From Pontixanthobacter aestiaquae (lineage in GTDB: Bacteria; Pseudomonadota; Alphaproteobacteria; Sphingomonadales; Sphingomonadaceae), in the NCBI RefSeq assembly GCF_009827455.1, contig NZ_WTYZ01000001.1, positions 2,489,001 through 2,553,000 on the forward strand: a DNA stretch of 64,000 nucleotides. The letters are read 5' to 3'. The position numbers and the translations under genes are program-made. This document shows positions 18,959-29,786 of the stretch, piece after piece. The notes under the pieces are model-generated. The model made no database searches. It saw nothing but the letters and a program-made list of their open reading frames with translations, and had not been told where the DNA came from. Position 1 is the stretch's first letter, and each line of letters starts with the position of its first letter.

Positions 18959-19735
18959 CTAAACTGTATCATATGACGGGGTGCTGCCCGCAAACACAGA
19001 TTTTGCCTCGCCTGACAACCAAGCCATCGCCGCTGCCCAAGGCCGGTGGCCATGGCTGATACGGGCCACACCGAGTTCTGCCAGTTCCGATGGATTTGAG
19101 AAACCGCCCTCAGAAGCTGGAGTCCAAATAATGTTCACCGGAATCGGGGATGCTTCGCAGATCGCCGCGATGCAGGCGCGGTTCGTTGTGAACGGCACAA
19201 ATAGGCCGCCAGCGCCCGCATCGGCATAAGCCCGTGCGCGCTCAGCTACTTGCTCATTCAATTCGGGTCCGTGGGTTTCGGCTGGCTGCCCGCGAAAGAC
19301 ATCGCAGCGAGCATTGACGAACAGCCCGGTCTTGGCTGCGGCGGCGATCCGTGCGGTCTGATCCTCGATCGGAGTCAGCGCATCAAGGCCGGGCATACGA
19401 TCTTCCAGATTGATCCCCGCTGCACCGGCTTTCATCGCCGCCCTCACGGACTCAGTCACCTGTTCGGGCGATGATCCGTAACCCGATTCCATATCGATCG
19501 AAATCGGTAGATCGGTCACGCTCGCAATCCGCTCAAGATTGGAAAGCACTGCGGATAAGGGAAAGCCCTCACCGTCGGCAAACCCCTGCGCCTGGGCTAC
19601 ACCATAGCTGCCGGTCGCAATGGCTTTTGCACCGGCATCAGCAACAGCCTTGGCACTGCCCGCATCCCATATGTTGAACAGGAGAAGCGGATCGCCGGGT
19701 ATGTGCAGGTTTTTGAAACTTTCGATAGCTGTCAT
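18959..19735 (-). CDS. Isocitrate lyase/PEP mutase superfamily protein
   Basis: A 258-residue (beta/alpha)8 enzyme of the PEP mutase/isocitrate lyase superfamily. Signatures are LLFNIWDAGSAK, SIDMESGYG and INLEDRMPG, which hold the Mg and acid groups. The KKCGH motif of true isocitrate lyase is missing, so it is not AceA; carboxyphosphonoenolpyruvate mutase-like or 2-methylisocitrate lyase-like activity is possible. The ATG at 19735 overlaps the ada stop as ATGA; a longer upstream frame overlaps ada and is rejected. Confidence 0.88.
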   Translation of the reverse strand: MTAIESFKNLHIPGDPLLLFNIWDAGSAKAVADAGAKAIATGSYGVAQAQGFADGEGFPLSAVLSNLERIASVTDLPISIDMESGYGSSPEQVTESVRAAMKAGAAGINLEDRMPGLDALTPIEDQTARIAAAAKTGLFVNARCDVFRGQPAETHGPELNEQVAERARAYADAGAGGLFVPFTTNRACIAAICEASPIPVNIIWTPASEGGFSNPSELAELGVARISHGHRPWAAAMAWLSGEAKSVFAGSTPSYDTV

Positions 19736-20784
19736 TGTTTGGCTTCCCTTTTGAGCAATTCTTCTTTGATGTTGGTTCCATAAGCATATCCGCCGAGCGA
19801 TCCGTCCGAGCGCACCACGCGGTGGCACGGGATCAGTACCGCGACCGTGTTCGCGCCATTCGCGGAACCAGTGGCTCGCACAGCCTTCGGATTGCCAGCC
19901 GCAGCGGCGATTTCGGCATAAGAACGTGTTTCGCCAGGTGGAATTTTACGAAGCTCCTGCCACACCGCCTCTTGAAACGCAGTGCCTTGCACATCGAGCG
20001 GGATGTGCCGTGCATCGCCGGGCGTCTCGACCGCCGCGATCACGTCGGAGAGCAGAGCAGAAAAATCGTCCCCACCCTGTATCAAGTCAGCGCTCGGGAA
20101 CCGCTCCGCAAGATCGCTTTCACTCTCGTTAAAGGACAGACGGCATACGCCTTTCTCGGTCGCGGCAACCAGCATTTTTCCCAGATAGGTATCTACCACC
20201 GCCCAATGTATTGCGACGTCTTTGCCTCCATTTTTCCATGCGCTTGGACTCATGCCCAACCTTCCTTCCATTGTATCGTAGAACCGTGACGGCGCAGAGA
20301 AACCCGCACCGTAAATCGCGTCGGTCACGGATGTCCCGGACCGCAGCGACCCTTCGGCGAGACGCGATTTCAGCGACCGCCCAAACTGCGCAGGCGTAAG
20401 ACCCGTGTCCCGCTTGAACAGCCGGTGGAAATGGTGAGGTGCATAACCGACCTCAGCCGCCAGCTTGTCCAATCTTATGGTTCCACCGGCCCGTTCGATC
20501 AGGCATATCGCCTGCACCACAGCCTCCCTGTCCCGACTCAAATCGTCCGGGCGACACCGCATACATGCGCGAAACCCGGCTGTACGGGCCTCCGCTGCTT
20601 CAAAGAAAAACTCGACATTCTCGCGTTTGGGATGGCGCACCGGACAGCTAGGCTTGCAGTAGATCCCGGTCGTGCGCACTGCGCCAACAAACCGTCCGTC
20701 AAAGCTGCGGTCGCGGCGCATAAAGGCTTCCCAGGCCATGTCAGCATCAGGTCGCTGCGGTTCCAGGCGATCAGCCACTGCCAT
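19732..20784 (-). CDS. ada: Bifunctional Ada: methylphosphotriester sensor, AraC regulator and O6-methylguanine-DNA methyltransferase
   Basis: About 350 residues with the full three-part Ada layout. The N-terminal zinc domain has its four cysteines (GIYCKPSC and ACMRC); the first is the methyl acceptor from phosphotriesters. An AraC-type helix-turn-helix follows (LDKLAAEVGYAPHHFHRLFK). The C-terminal methyltransferase has the acceptor Cys in IPCHRVVR. It removes alkyl lesions and, once methylated, activates its own regulon. ATG 20784 lies five bases after the stop of the SRPBCC gene. The organisation SRPBCC-ada-PEP-mutase-like looks like one operon that may be alkylation-induced. Confidence 0.95.
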   Translation of the reverse strand: MAVADRLEPQRPDADMAWEAFMRRDRSFDGRFVGAVRTTGIYCKPSCPVRHPKRENVEFFFEAAEARTAGFRACMRCRPDDLSRDREAVVQAICLIERAGGTIRLDKLAAEVGYAPHHFHRLFKRDTGLTPAQFGRSLKSRLAEGSLRSGTSVTDAIYGAGFSAPSRFYDTMEGRLGMSPSAWKNGGKDVAIHWAVVDTYLGKMLVAATEKGVCRLSFNESESDLAERFPSADLIQGGDDFSALLSDVIAAVETPGDARHIPLDVQGTAFQEAVWQELRKIPPGETRSYAEIAAAAGNPKAVRATGSANGANTVAVLIPCHRVVRSDGSLGGYAYGTNIKEELLKREAKQ

Positions 20785-20789
20785 CAGCT

Positions 20790-21185
20790 CTACTCTACCA
20801 CGCCTTTCATTGCGGCCAATCCGGCCTCCATCATCGGGCCAAACCCCTCCGCAACCGAGTCCGGCCAGAAGTCGGCTGTCCAGCGCACTTTGCAATGCCC
20901 GTTGCCCATATCATGGACTTGTAATCCGGCATTGTGGTGTTCCCAATCCTCGCTCGAAGCGGTCCACGCAATACGCATATTATCTGGATCAGAACCGACC
21001 ATTTGTTCCTTAAGAACATTACCGTCTTCAAAAGTGACAATGCGAATTTTCGTCTTCGGGTCATATTGCGTGTCTTTCACCAATCCAGGCGCGACTCGAA
21101 CGTGCAAAGCGCTCACATCCGCAATCGCGTCCCACGCCTCGCGGGCATTGCAATGCATTTCCTGCTCTCGCCAAATCGTTGCCAT
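20790..21185 (-). CDS. SRPBCC (START-like) family protein
   Basis: A 131-residue protein beginning MATIWREQEMHCNAREAWDA at ATG 21185, with AGGGAAG upstream. The pattern of an opening strand, helix with EAWDAIADVSALHV, beta sheet and a long C-terminal helix (PMMEAGLAAMKGVVE) is that of the polyketide cyclase/START-like ligand-binding fold. Ligand unknown. It is the first gene of the ada operon and is divergent from the protease gene. Confidence 0.82.
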   Translation of the reverse strand: MATIWREQEMHCNAREAWDAIADVSALHVRVAPGLVKDTQYDPKTKIRIVTFEDGNVLKEQMVGSDPDNMRIAWTASSEDWEHHNAGLQVHDMGNGHCKVRWTADFWPDSVAEGFGPMMEAGLAAMKGVVE

Positions 21186-21292
21186 TGTACCGGCTTCCCT
21201 TCGTGACTCTCGAAAGCGGGTTTGCAGCAGTCGGGTACAGCGTGCATCCCAAATCTTGCTTTCAAAGCGGATTAACTCATAGAGGCAAAGCC

Positions 21293-22837
21293 ATGCTACG
21301 CCTCTTTTTATCATTCGCGGCATTGCTCGGCCTGATGGTCCCGACACAGGCCTTCGCAGACCCGGCCGACGTTGACGCGGCCGCGCGCGGGGTAGTGAGA
21401 GTAGTCATCATCGGGACCGACGGGACCGAAGTCTATCCTGTCAGTCACGGAACCGGCTTCGCAATCACATCCAGCCGCATCATCACCAATGCCCATGTGG
21501 TGCGTGAGGCTTTGCAGGATGACACGCTGCGGATCGGGATCGTCCCGCCCGAAGGTAACGATTCCGGCTTTGCCAAGCCCATCGCCGTCAGCCCCAAGAA
21601 CGATCTCGCTTTGATAGAGATTGTTGGCGATCTGCGCCTGCCTGCGCTCACGATATCCGGCAATGACGGCGCTGATAGCGGTGAGGTCTCTGCGGTTGGT
21701 TACCCGATGAATGTGGACCGCGCACAGGGACTCGACCTCAACGATATTTTTAATTCGCAGCCTCCGGTGAAGAGCCGCGGCTTTATTTCCGGCCGGCGTC
21801 CTTCACGCCAATTCGACTCGATCCTGCATACAGCGCCAATTGCACGCGGTAATTCGGGCGGACCGCTGCTCGATGGCTGCGGGCGGGTGCTGGGTGTGAA
21901 CAGTTTTGGTGCGGATTCTTCGGGCTCCGACGCCGAGTTCTTCTTCGCCGTTTCCAATCGCGAGTTGATCCCGTTTTTGCGCGACAACAATGTAAGCGCG
22001 CAAATTAATGCCCTGCCCTGCCGCAGTCTCGCAGAGCTGGACGACGCCGAGCAGCAGCGGATCGAGCGCGAACAGACCGCGGCCCGGATCGAACTGGCAC
22101 AGCGAACGGAGGCCGACCGCATGAAGCGCGACCGCGTTCAACTGGAAGCGGAGCTGGAGGTTGCAGAAGCCCGTGAAAATGCGATGGCGATTGCTTTTCT
22201 GCTCATTCTGCTAGGAGCCGGCGCAGGTGTCGTTGCGTGGAAAGCCCAAAGGCGCGGTGAGGAGTCCGACGAACGAATTCTCATGATCGGGGGCACAATC
22301 TCCGCCATCGCGATTGTCTCCGCACTGGCCCTATGGTTCACCCGACCGGGCATCGAGGCCATCGACCATAAGGTCAACGCCGCTATGGCAGGCGAGGATG
22401 AGGATGGCGGCGAGAATGCGAGCGATCCGGCGAACGGCACTCTCGTTTGCACGCTGCAAGTTGATCGTAGCCGGATTACCGGCACACCGGACGAGGCTAT
22501 TGAGTTCGACTGGGCCGAGGATGGCTGCGTAAACGGACGCACTCAATATGGCGTCTCAGCTGGAACATGGTCGCGCGTTTTTGTTCCGAATGAAACCGAT
22601 GCTGTCGCAATCAACAGCTATGATCCGGGCAGCAAAACGTTCCGCACAGACCGTTTTCTCCTCAGCCGTACCGCCATGGCAGAAGCGCGGACAACGCGCG
22701 GCAAGTACAGTCCGCCTAAATGCGGCGCAGTCGGCGCGGCGACCAGCCTCGGCGACATGCAAGGCGGCGTAACCGCGCTGCTCCCCGAAAGTCCAAATGA
22801 GCGGCTGGTATATTCTTGCGAGGTGAAAGGAGAATAA
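21293..22837 (+). CDS. Exported trypsin-like serine protease with membrane anchor
   Basis: A 514-residue protein; ATG 21293 with AGAGG seven bases upstream. A signal peptide (LFLSFAALLGLMVPTQAFA) leads to a chymotrypsin-fold domain with the triad visible: His in TNAHVV, Asp in KNDLALIE, Ser in ARGNSGGPLL. A charged coiled coil (about 240-300, DAEQQRIEREQTAARIELAQ) is followed by two membrane helices (AMAIAFLLILLGAGAGVVAW and MIGGTISAIAIVSALALWF) and a C-terminal domain of about 150 residues with paired cysteines. No PDZ domain was seen, so it differs from DegP/HtrA. Role unknown; envelope quality control is a guess. Confidence 0.85.
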   Translation: MLRLFLSFAALLGLMVPTQAFADPADVDAAARGVVRVVIIGTDGTEVYPVSHGTGFAITSSRIITNAHVVREALQDDTLRIGIVPPEGNDSGFAKPIAVSPKNDLALIEIVGDLRLPALTISGNDGADSGEVSAVGYPMNVDRAQGLDLNDIFNSQPPVKSRGFISGRRPSRQFDSILHTAPIARGNSGGPLLDGCGRVLGVNSFGADSSGSDAEFFFAVSNRELIPFLRDNNVSAQINALPCRSLAELDDAEQQRIEREQTAARIELAQRTEADRMKRDRVQLEAELEVAEARENAMAIAFLLILLGAGAGVVAWKAQRRGEESDERILMIGGTISAIAIVSALALWFTRPGIEAIDHKVNAAMAGEDEDGGENASDPANGTLVCTLQVDRSRITGTPDEAIEFDWAEDGCVNGRTQYGVSAGTWSRVFVPNETDAVAINSYDPGSKTFRTDRFLLSRTAMAEARTTRGKYSPPKCGAVGAATSLGDMQGGVTALLPESPNERLVYSCEVKGE

Positions 22838-22846
22838 CTTCCAGTT

Positions 22847-22905
22847 CGTCATTGCGAGCGAAGCGCGGCAATCCAGAGTGGCTGCGTGCAAGCTCTGGAT
22901 GCCGC
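22847..22905. repeat. Family A intergenic palindrome, copy 1 (CGTCATTGCGAGCG type), truncated
   Basis: Begins CGTCATTGCGAGCGAAGCGC and folds through GCGGCAATCCAGAG with CTCTGGATGCCGC. The distal CGCAATGACG arm found in the other copies is missing, so this copy looks truncated. It lies between two convergent genes. Confidence 0.75.
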
Positions 22906-22937
22906 AGCATATGCGATGCCGCAGCGACGGTAGCAGC

Positions 22938-23765
22938 CTAAGCCGCCAGCGCTTCTCCGCTTAGCGTAATTCGGTGCATTTCGCGGCGGTGGCCGGCATA
23001 GTCGTTGATCGCATTATGCCAGCTCGTCCGGTTATCCCAGATCGCCACAGTGCCCGGCTTCCATTGAAGCCGGCAGCGATTGTCATCCATCACCGCCGCA
23101 TCAAGCAGTTTTTGCAGCAGCGGCAAGCTCTGTTCGCGGGTTTGGCCCACGAAATGAATGGTGAAACCGCTATTGACATACAGCAGTTTGCGGCCCGTTT
23201 GCGGATGACGGATCACAACCGGATGGATTGCACCGGTCTTCAAATCCTGACCGCGCAGATTTTTGCCCATATCGGTCTGCGCATATAGACCATCGGCCTT
23301 ATAGACATGATCGGCTGTGTGGAACGCTTCCAGCCCGTCGATCTCCGCTTTGATATCATCCGGCAGCGCATCATATGCCGCGCCCATATGCGCCCATTCG
23401 GTGTCGCCGCCGCTGGGCGGCAGATCGCGGGCGACCAGGACCGACCCCATCGCCGGAATCTGATCATAAGAATGGTCCGTATGCCACGCCCCGCCAATAT
23501 TGGTGGATTCGTGCGCTTCCTTTTTGACCAGAGCGATCTCCGGAAAATCTTCGTTGAGCGGGAAGTAATTGTTCACATCGATCCCGCCCCAGCGGCGGCC
23601 GAATGTGATGTGATCTTCCGGAGAAAATTCCTGATCGCGGAAAACAGCGACGCCATGCTCGTAAATGGTGGTCTTGATCGCTTCCATCGCCGCGTCATCG
23701 GCACTGGCCAATTGTACACCGGAAACTTCTACGCCGCATTTAGGGGCCATCGGGGTCGTCTGCAT
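22938..23765 (-). CDS. TauD/TfdA-family Fe(II)/2-oxoglutarate dioxygenase
   Basis: A 275-residue enzyme starting MQTTPMAPKCGVEVSG at ATG 23765 with AGGAG upstream. The iron ligands are in AWHTDHSYDQ and, near the C-terminus, TSWHNAINDY; the 2-oxoglutarate arginine is in HRREMHRITL. Family members hydroxylate taurine, aryloxyalkanoates, sulfate esters and similar compounds; the substrate cannot be read here. It is divergent from the atp operon and has no obvious partner genes. Confidence 0.92.
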   Translation of the reverse strand: MQTTPMAPKCGVEVSGVQLASADDAAMEAIKTTIYEHGVAVFRDQEFSPEDHITFGRRWGGIDVNNYFPLNEDFPEIALVKKEAHESTNIGGAWHTDHSYDQIPAMGSVLVARDLPPSGGDTEWAHMGAAYDALPDDIKAEIDGLEAFHTADHVYKADGLYAQTDMGKNLRGQDLKTGAIHPVVIRHPQTGRKLLYVNSGFTIHFVGQTREQSLPLLQKLLDAAVMDDNRCRLQWKPGTVAIWDNRTSWHNAINDYAGHRREMHRITLSGEALAA

Positions 23766-24055
23766 TATTTTCTCCTCACGCGGATCGTTAGGTGTCCGCT
23801 TGGCGCGCATTATGAAGGAAAATCCGTGTCGCCTCAAGCGCGGCCGCGGACCGCCGTTAGGCATAGCCAAGCGGATGGACGTCTATGTCCGCGCTTCAGA
23901 CCAAATTAAAGAGTCCGAAAAACGAACGACTCCTTCTTGCAATGCAGCATACCCGATGATAGGGGCGCGCCAGCTTCGCAGAGGCAGTGTTTTACACGCC
24001 TGTATCAGACGCAGCTAAGACAGATTTTTCTTCGGACCCAAGAGGACCAAAACGC

Positions 24056-24610
24056 GTGGATATTTCCGGCGGTATCAAGGCTAGCCTAGCAGGGCGTTAC
24101 GCGTCTGCTTTGTTCGACCTCGCTTCAGAGGCTGGGTCGGTTAGCGCAGTCGAATCCGATCTCGAGAAGCTGCACGCAGCTCTTGGCGAATCGGACGAAT
24201 TGCAAAACCTTATCACCAATCCGCAAATCAGCCGCACCCAGGCGGGTGATGCTATTGCAGCGGTTGGTAAAAAGCTCAAAACGTCTGAGCTTACCAACAA
24301 CTTTCTCGGCGTGCTTGCCGGTAATCGCCGTCTTGGTGATCTGCCCGACATGATCCGCGCCTTCGGTACTATCGCAGCGGCACAGCGCGGCGAAGTGACA
24401 GCCACTGTCACCAGCGCGCATGAACTGTCGAAAGCGCAGCTGTCCACTTTGAAGGACAAGCTGACTGCCCGCGAAGGCCGTACCGTAAAACTTTCAGCCG
24501 ATGTCGATCCGGAACTTCTGGGCGGCCTCGTCGTAACAATTGGATCGAAGCGCATTGATGGCTCGATCCGCACCCGTTTGAATTCCCTCGCGCAAGCGAT
24601 GAAAGGCTAA
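24056..24610 (+). CDS. atpH: ATP synthase F1 subunit delta
   Basis: 184 residues from GTG 24056 (SD AGAGG), the typical alphaproteobacterial length. Family features are [18 protein letters not shown] near the start and the C-terminal [20 protein letters not shown]. Delta joins the F1 head to the peripheral stalk. An in-frame upstream start at 23987 would add 23 unrelated residues. First gene of the F1 operon; F0 genes are not in the window, as usual for this class. Confidence 0.96.
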   Translation: MDISGGIKASLAGRYASALFDLASEAGSVSAVESDLEKLHAALGESDELQNLITNPQISRTQAGDAIAAVGKKLKTSELTNNFLGVLAGNRRLGDLPDMIRAFGTIAAAQRGEVTATVTSAHELSKAQLSTLKDKLTAREGRTVKLSADVDPELLGGLVVTIGSKRIDGSIRTRLNSLAQAMKG

Positions 24611-26140
<1,530 letters not shown>

Positions 26141-26168
26141 GTTTAAGTAAGAGAGAAACACCAACCTT

Positions 26169-26246
26169 CGTCATTCCCGCGAAAGCGGGGACCCAGAGCA
26201 AAGTAGCACTGAGACACCCTAGGTTCCCGCTTTCGCGGGAATGACG
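26169..26246. repeat. Family B intergenic palindrome, copy 1, inside the atp operon
   Basis: Left arm CGTCATTCCCGCGAAAGCGG and right arm CCGCTTTCGCGGGAATGACG are nearly perfect inverted copies around about 35 bases. In RNA it would be a long hairpin between atpA and atpG. Its right end abuts the SD of atpG (GAGGAAA) and its ATG at 26241 is in frame with atpG. Confidence 0.9.
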
Positions 26247-26264
26247 GAAAAAGAGGAAACTAGA

Positions 26265-27133
26265 GTGGCATCACTCAAGGAACTCAAGGATCGGATCGGG
26301 TCGGTTAAATCGACCCAGAAGATCACCAAGGCCAAGCAAATGGTCGCAGCTGCCAAGCTCCGCAAGGCGCAGGCGGCAGCCGAAGAAGCGCGCCCTTATG
26401 CGGAGCGTCTGGCTTCGGTCATGGCCGCGCTTGCCTCCAAGGTGTCGGGCGACGATGCGCCGAAACTGCTCGCGGGCACTGGATCGGACAAGCGCCACCT
26501 GCTGGTGGTTGTGAATACCGACAAAGGTCTGTGCGGCGGTTTGAACTCGAACCTCGTTCGTGCTGCCGCTGCCAAGGCTCAAGAGCTTCAGGCGGCTGGC
26601 AAGGACGTCGAGTTTTACCTTGTCGGCAAAAAAGGTCGCGCGCCGCTGAAGCGTAACTTCCCGAACCAGATCGGCACGCATTTCGACACCAGCACCGTTC
26701 GCTATCCCGGCTTTGAAGAAGCTGCGAAGATCGCTGAAGAGTTGGTCGAAATGTATGAAGCGGGCAAATTCGATATTGCCCACCTTGTTTACCCCACTTT
26801 CCAGTCTGCGCTGGTGCAGAACCCGACTATCGACCAGATCATTCCCGTCCCTGCCCCCGCAACCGCCGACGAAAGTGATGCGGTTGTCGAATATGAGCCG
26901 GGCGAAGAAGAAATCCTCGAAGAACTGCTGCCACGTTATGTGAAGACGCAGCTGTTCGGCGCATTGCTCGAAATCGCTGCATCCGAACAGGGCGCATCGA
27001 TGACCGCAATGGACAACGCCACGCGCAATGCGGGCGATCTGATCAACAAACTCACTATCCAGTATAACCGCAGCCGTCAGGCCGCGATTACCACTGAACT
27101 CATTGAAATTATTGCAGGAGCCGAGGCATTGTG

Positions 27134-27134
<1 letters not shown>
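26265..27134 (+). CDS. atpG: ATP synthase F1 subunit gamma
   Basis: 289 residues from GTG 26265, giving the family start [20 protein letters not shown]. The SD GAGGAAA is eight to ten bases upstream. An in-frame ATG at 26241 belongs to the palindromic repeat and would add MTEKEETR, so it is less likely. The C-terminal helix ends [20 protein letters not shown]. Gamma is the rotor shaft. The position of KAKQMVAA differs slightly from the usual KAMQMVAA. Confidence 0.96.
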
Positions 27135-28913
<1,779 letters not shown>

Positions 28914-28918
28914 GCAAC

Positions 28919-29176
28919 ATGGCACTACACTTCGAACTCGTAACGCCGGCCAAGCTGGTCCGCTCGGAAGACGTCCATATGGTCGTCGTGCCCGGCGCGG
29001 AAGGTGAGTTTGGTGTGCTGGAGGGCCATGCGCCCTTCATGTCCACCATCCGCGACGGTGTCGTTCAGGTCTTCAAGACCGAAGGCGGCGCAGCGGAAGA
29101 AATCGCCATCGAAGGCGGTTTTGCAGAGGTCGGCGAGAATGGCCTCACCGTTTTGGCAGAACGCGTCGAAGGCTAG
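28919..29176 (+). CDS. atpC: ATP synthase F1 subunit epsilon, short form
   Basis: 85 residues. The whole N-terminal beta sandwich is present ([49 protein letters not shown]), but the two C-terminal helices that sense ATP and inhibit rotation in longer epsilon subunits (about 135 residues) are absent. Short epsilon is known in some alphaproteobacteria, where the zeta protein can supply inhibition. The gene ends the operon before a strong palindrome. Confidence 0.94.
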   Translation: MALHFELVTPAKLVRSEDVHMVVVPGAEGEFGVLEGHAPFMSTIRDGVVQVFKTEGGAAEEIAIEGGFAEVGENGLTVLAERVEG

Positions 29177-29198
29177 TGCGTCACTGTAATAATGATTT

Positions 29199-29224
29199 AG
29201 AGGGCGGCCAATTGGCCGCCCTCT
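29199..29224. terminator. Bidirectional hairpin terminator after atpC
   Basis: A perfect 26-bp palindrome, arm AGAGGGCGGCCAA, between atpC and the convergent PilZ-like gene. There is no long T run, but stem strength and position fit a terminator serving both sides. Confidence 0.7.
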
Positions 29225-29229
29225 TCATC

Positions 29230-29592
29230 TCAGGCTGCTCTCGATTCTACAGCCAGCCGTGTTCGCCTGAATTCGCCGTCATCCACAGCCATCTCGATTA
29301 ATTCCGACCATTTGCCGTCGACGTAATCGACAACGCTGGCGTCGATTTCGGCCCGAAACTCGATCAGAATACGGTCTTGGATAATCGAACGGACATAGAC
29401 TACCGCACTCGGAAAGTCGTCCATTGTTACAGCAAGCGTGTCACCTACAGCCACCCCTAGATCGGCCTGGGTAATCAAGTAAACTGCTTTGATGGTGATA
29501 TCTATCACGCCGACCCGGTATGGCTTTCCTGCGACAAACAAATCCGCTTGCGGGTAACCGATGTTCTTCTTCAGCTTGCTGTATTCCGTCAT
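29230..29592 (-). CDS. Degenerate PilZ-like domain protein
   Basis: A 120-residue protein with the strand order of a PilZ barrel (YRVGVIDITIKAVYLIT, GDTLAVTMDDFP, AVVYVRSIIQDRILIEF). The c-di-GMP-binding RxxxR and D/NxSxxG motifs of true PilZ domains are not evident (DITIKA replaces the second), so nucleotide binding is doubtful. The assignment rests on strand pattern only. Start is ATG 29592 after GGAAAGG. Confidence 0.55.
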   Translation of the reverse strand: MTEYSKLKKNIGYPQADLFVAGKPYRVGVIDITIKAVYLITQADLGVAVGDTLAVTMDDFPSAVVYVRSIIQDRILIEFRAEIDASVVDYVDGKWSELIEMAVDDGEFRRTRLAVESRAA

Positions 29593-29786
29593 AACACATC
29601 CGACCTTTCCCAGATTGTACTAACGAAGAACCATTACCAGATCGTTGTATCGAAATCCGACGCGAGCAATCGCGAAACGAAATGGGAGTACCGTTTTTCA
29701 GCTCGTCGCGATAATCGAGAAAACGGCTTCACTTTTTGTGCGGCAAACAGCACTAGGTGGCCACAACCTTCACTGGGAGAGGATAT

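Noticed and set aside
18959..19735. True isocitrate lyase (aceA) that would complete the glyoxylate shunt with glcB
   Set aside because: The protein is too short and lacks the KKCGH motif; it is a PEP-mutase-like relative.
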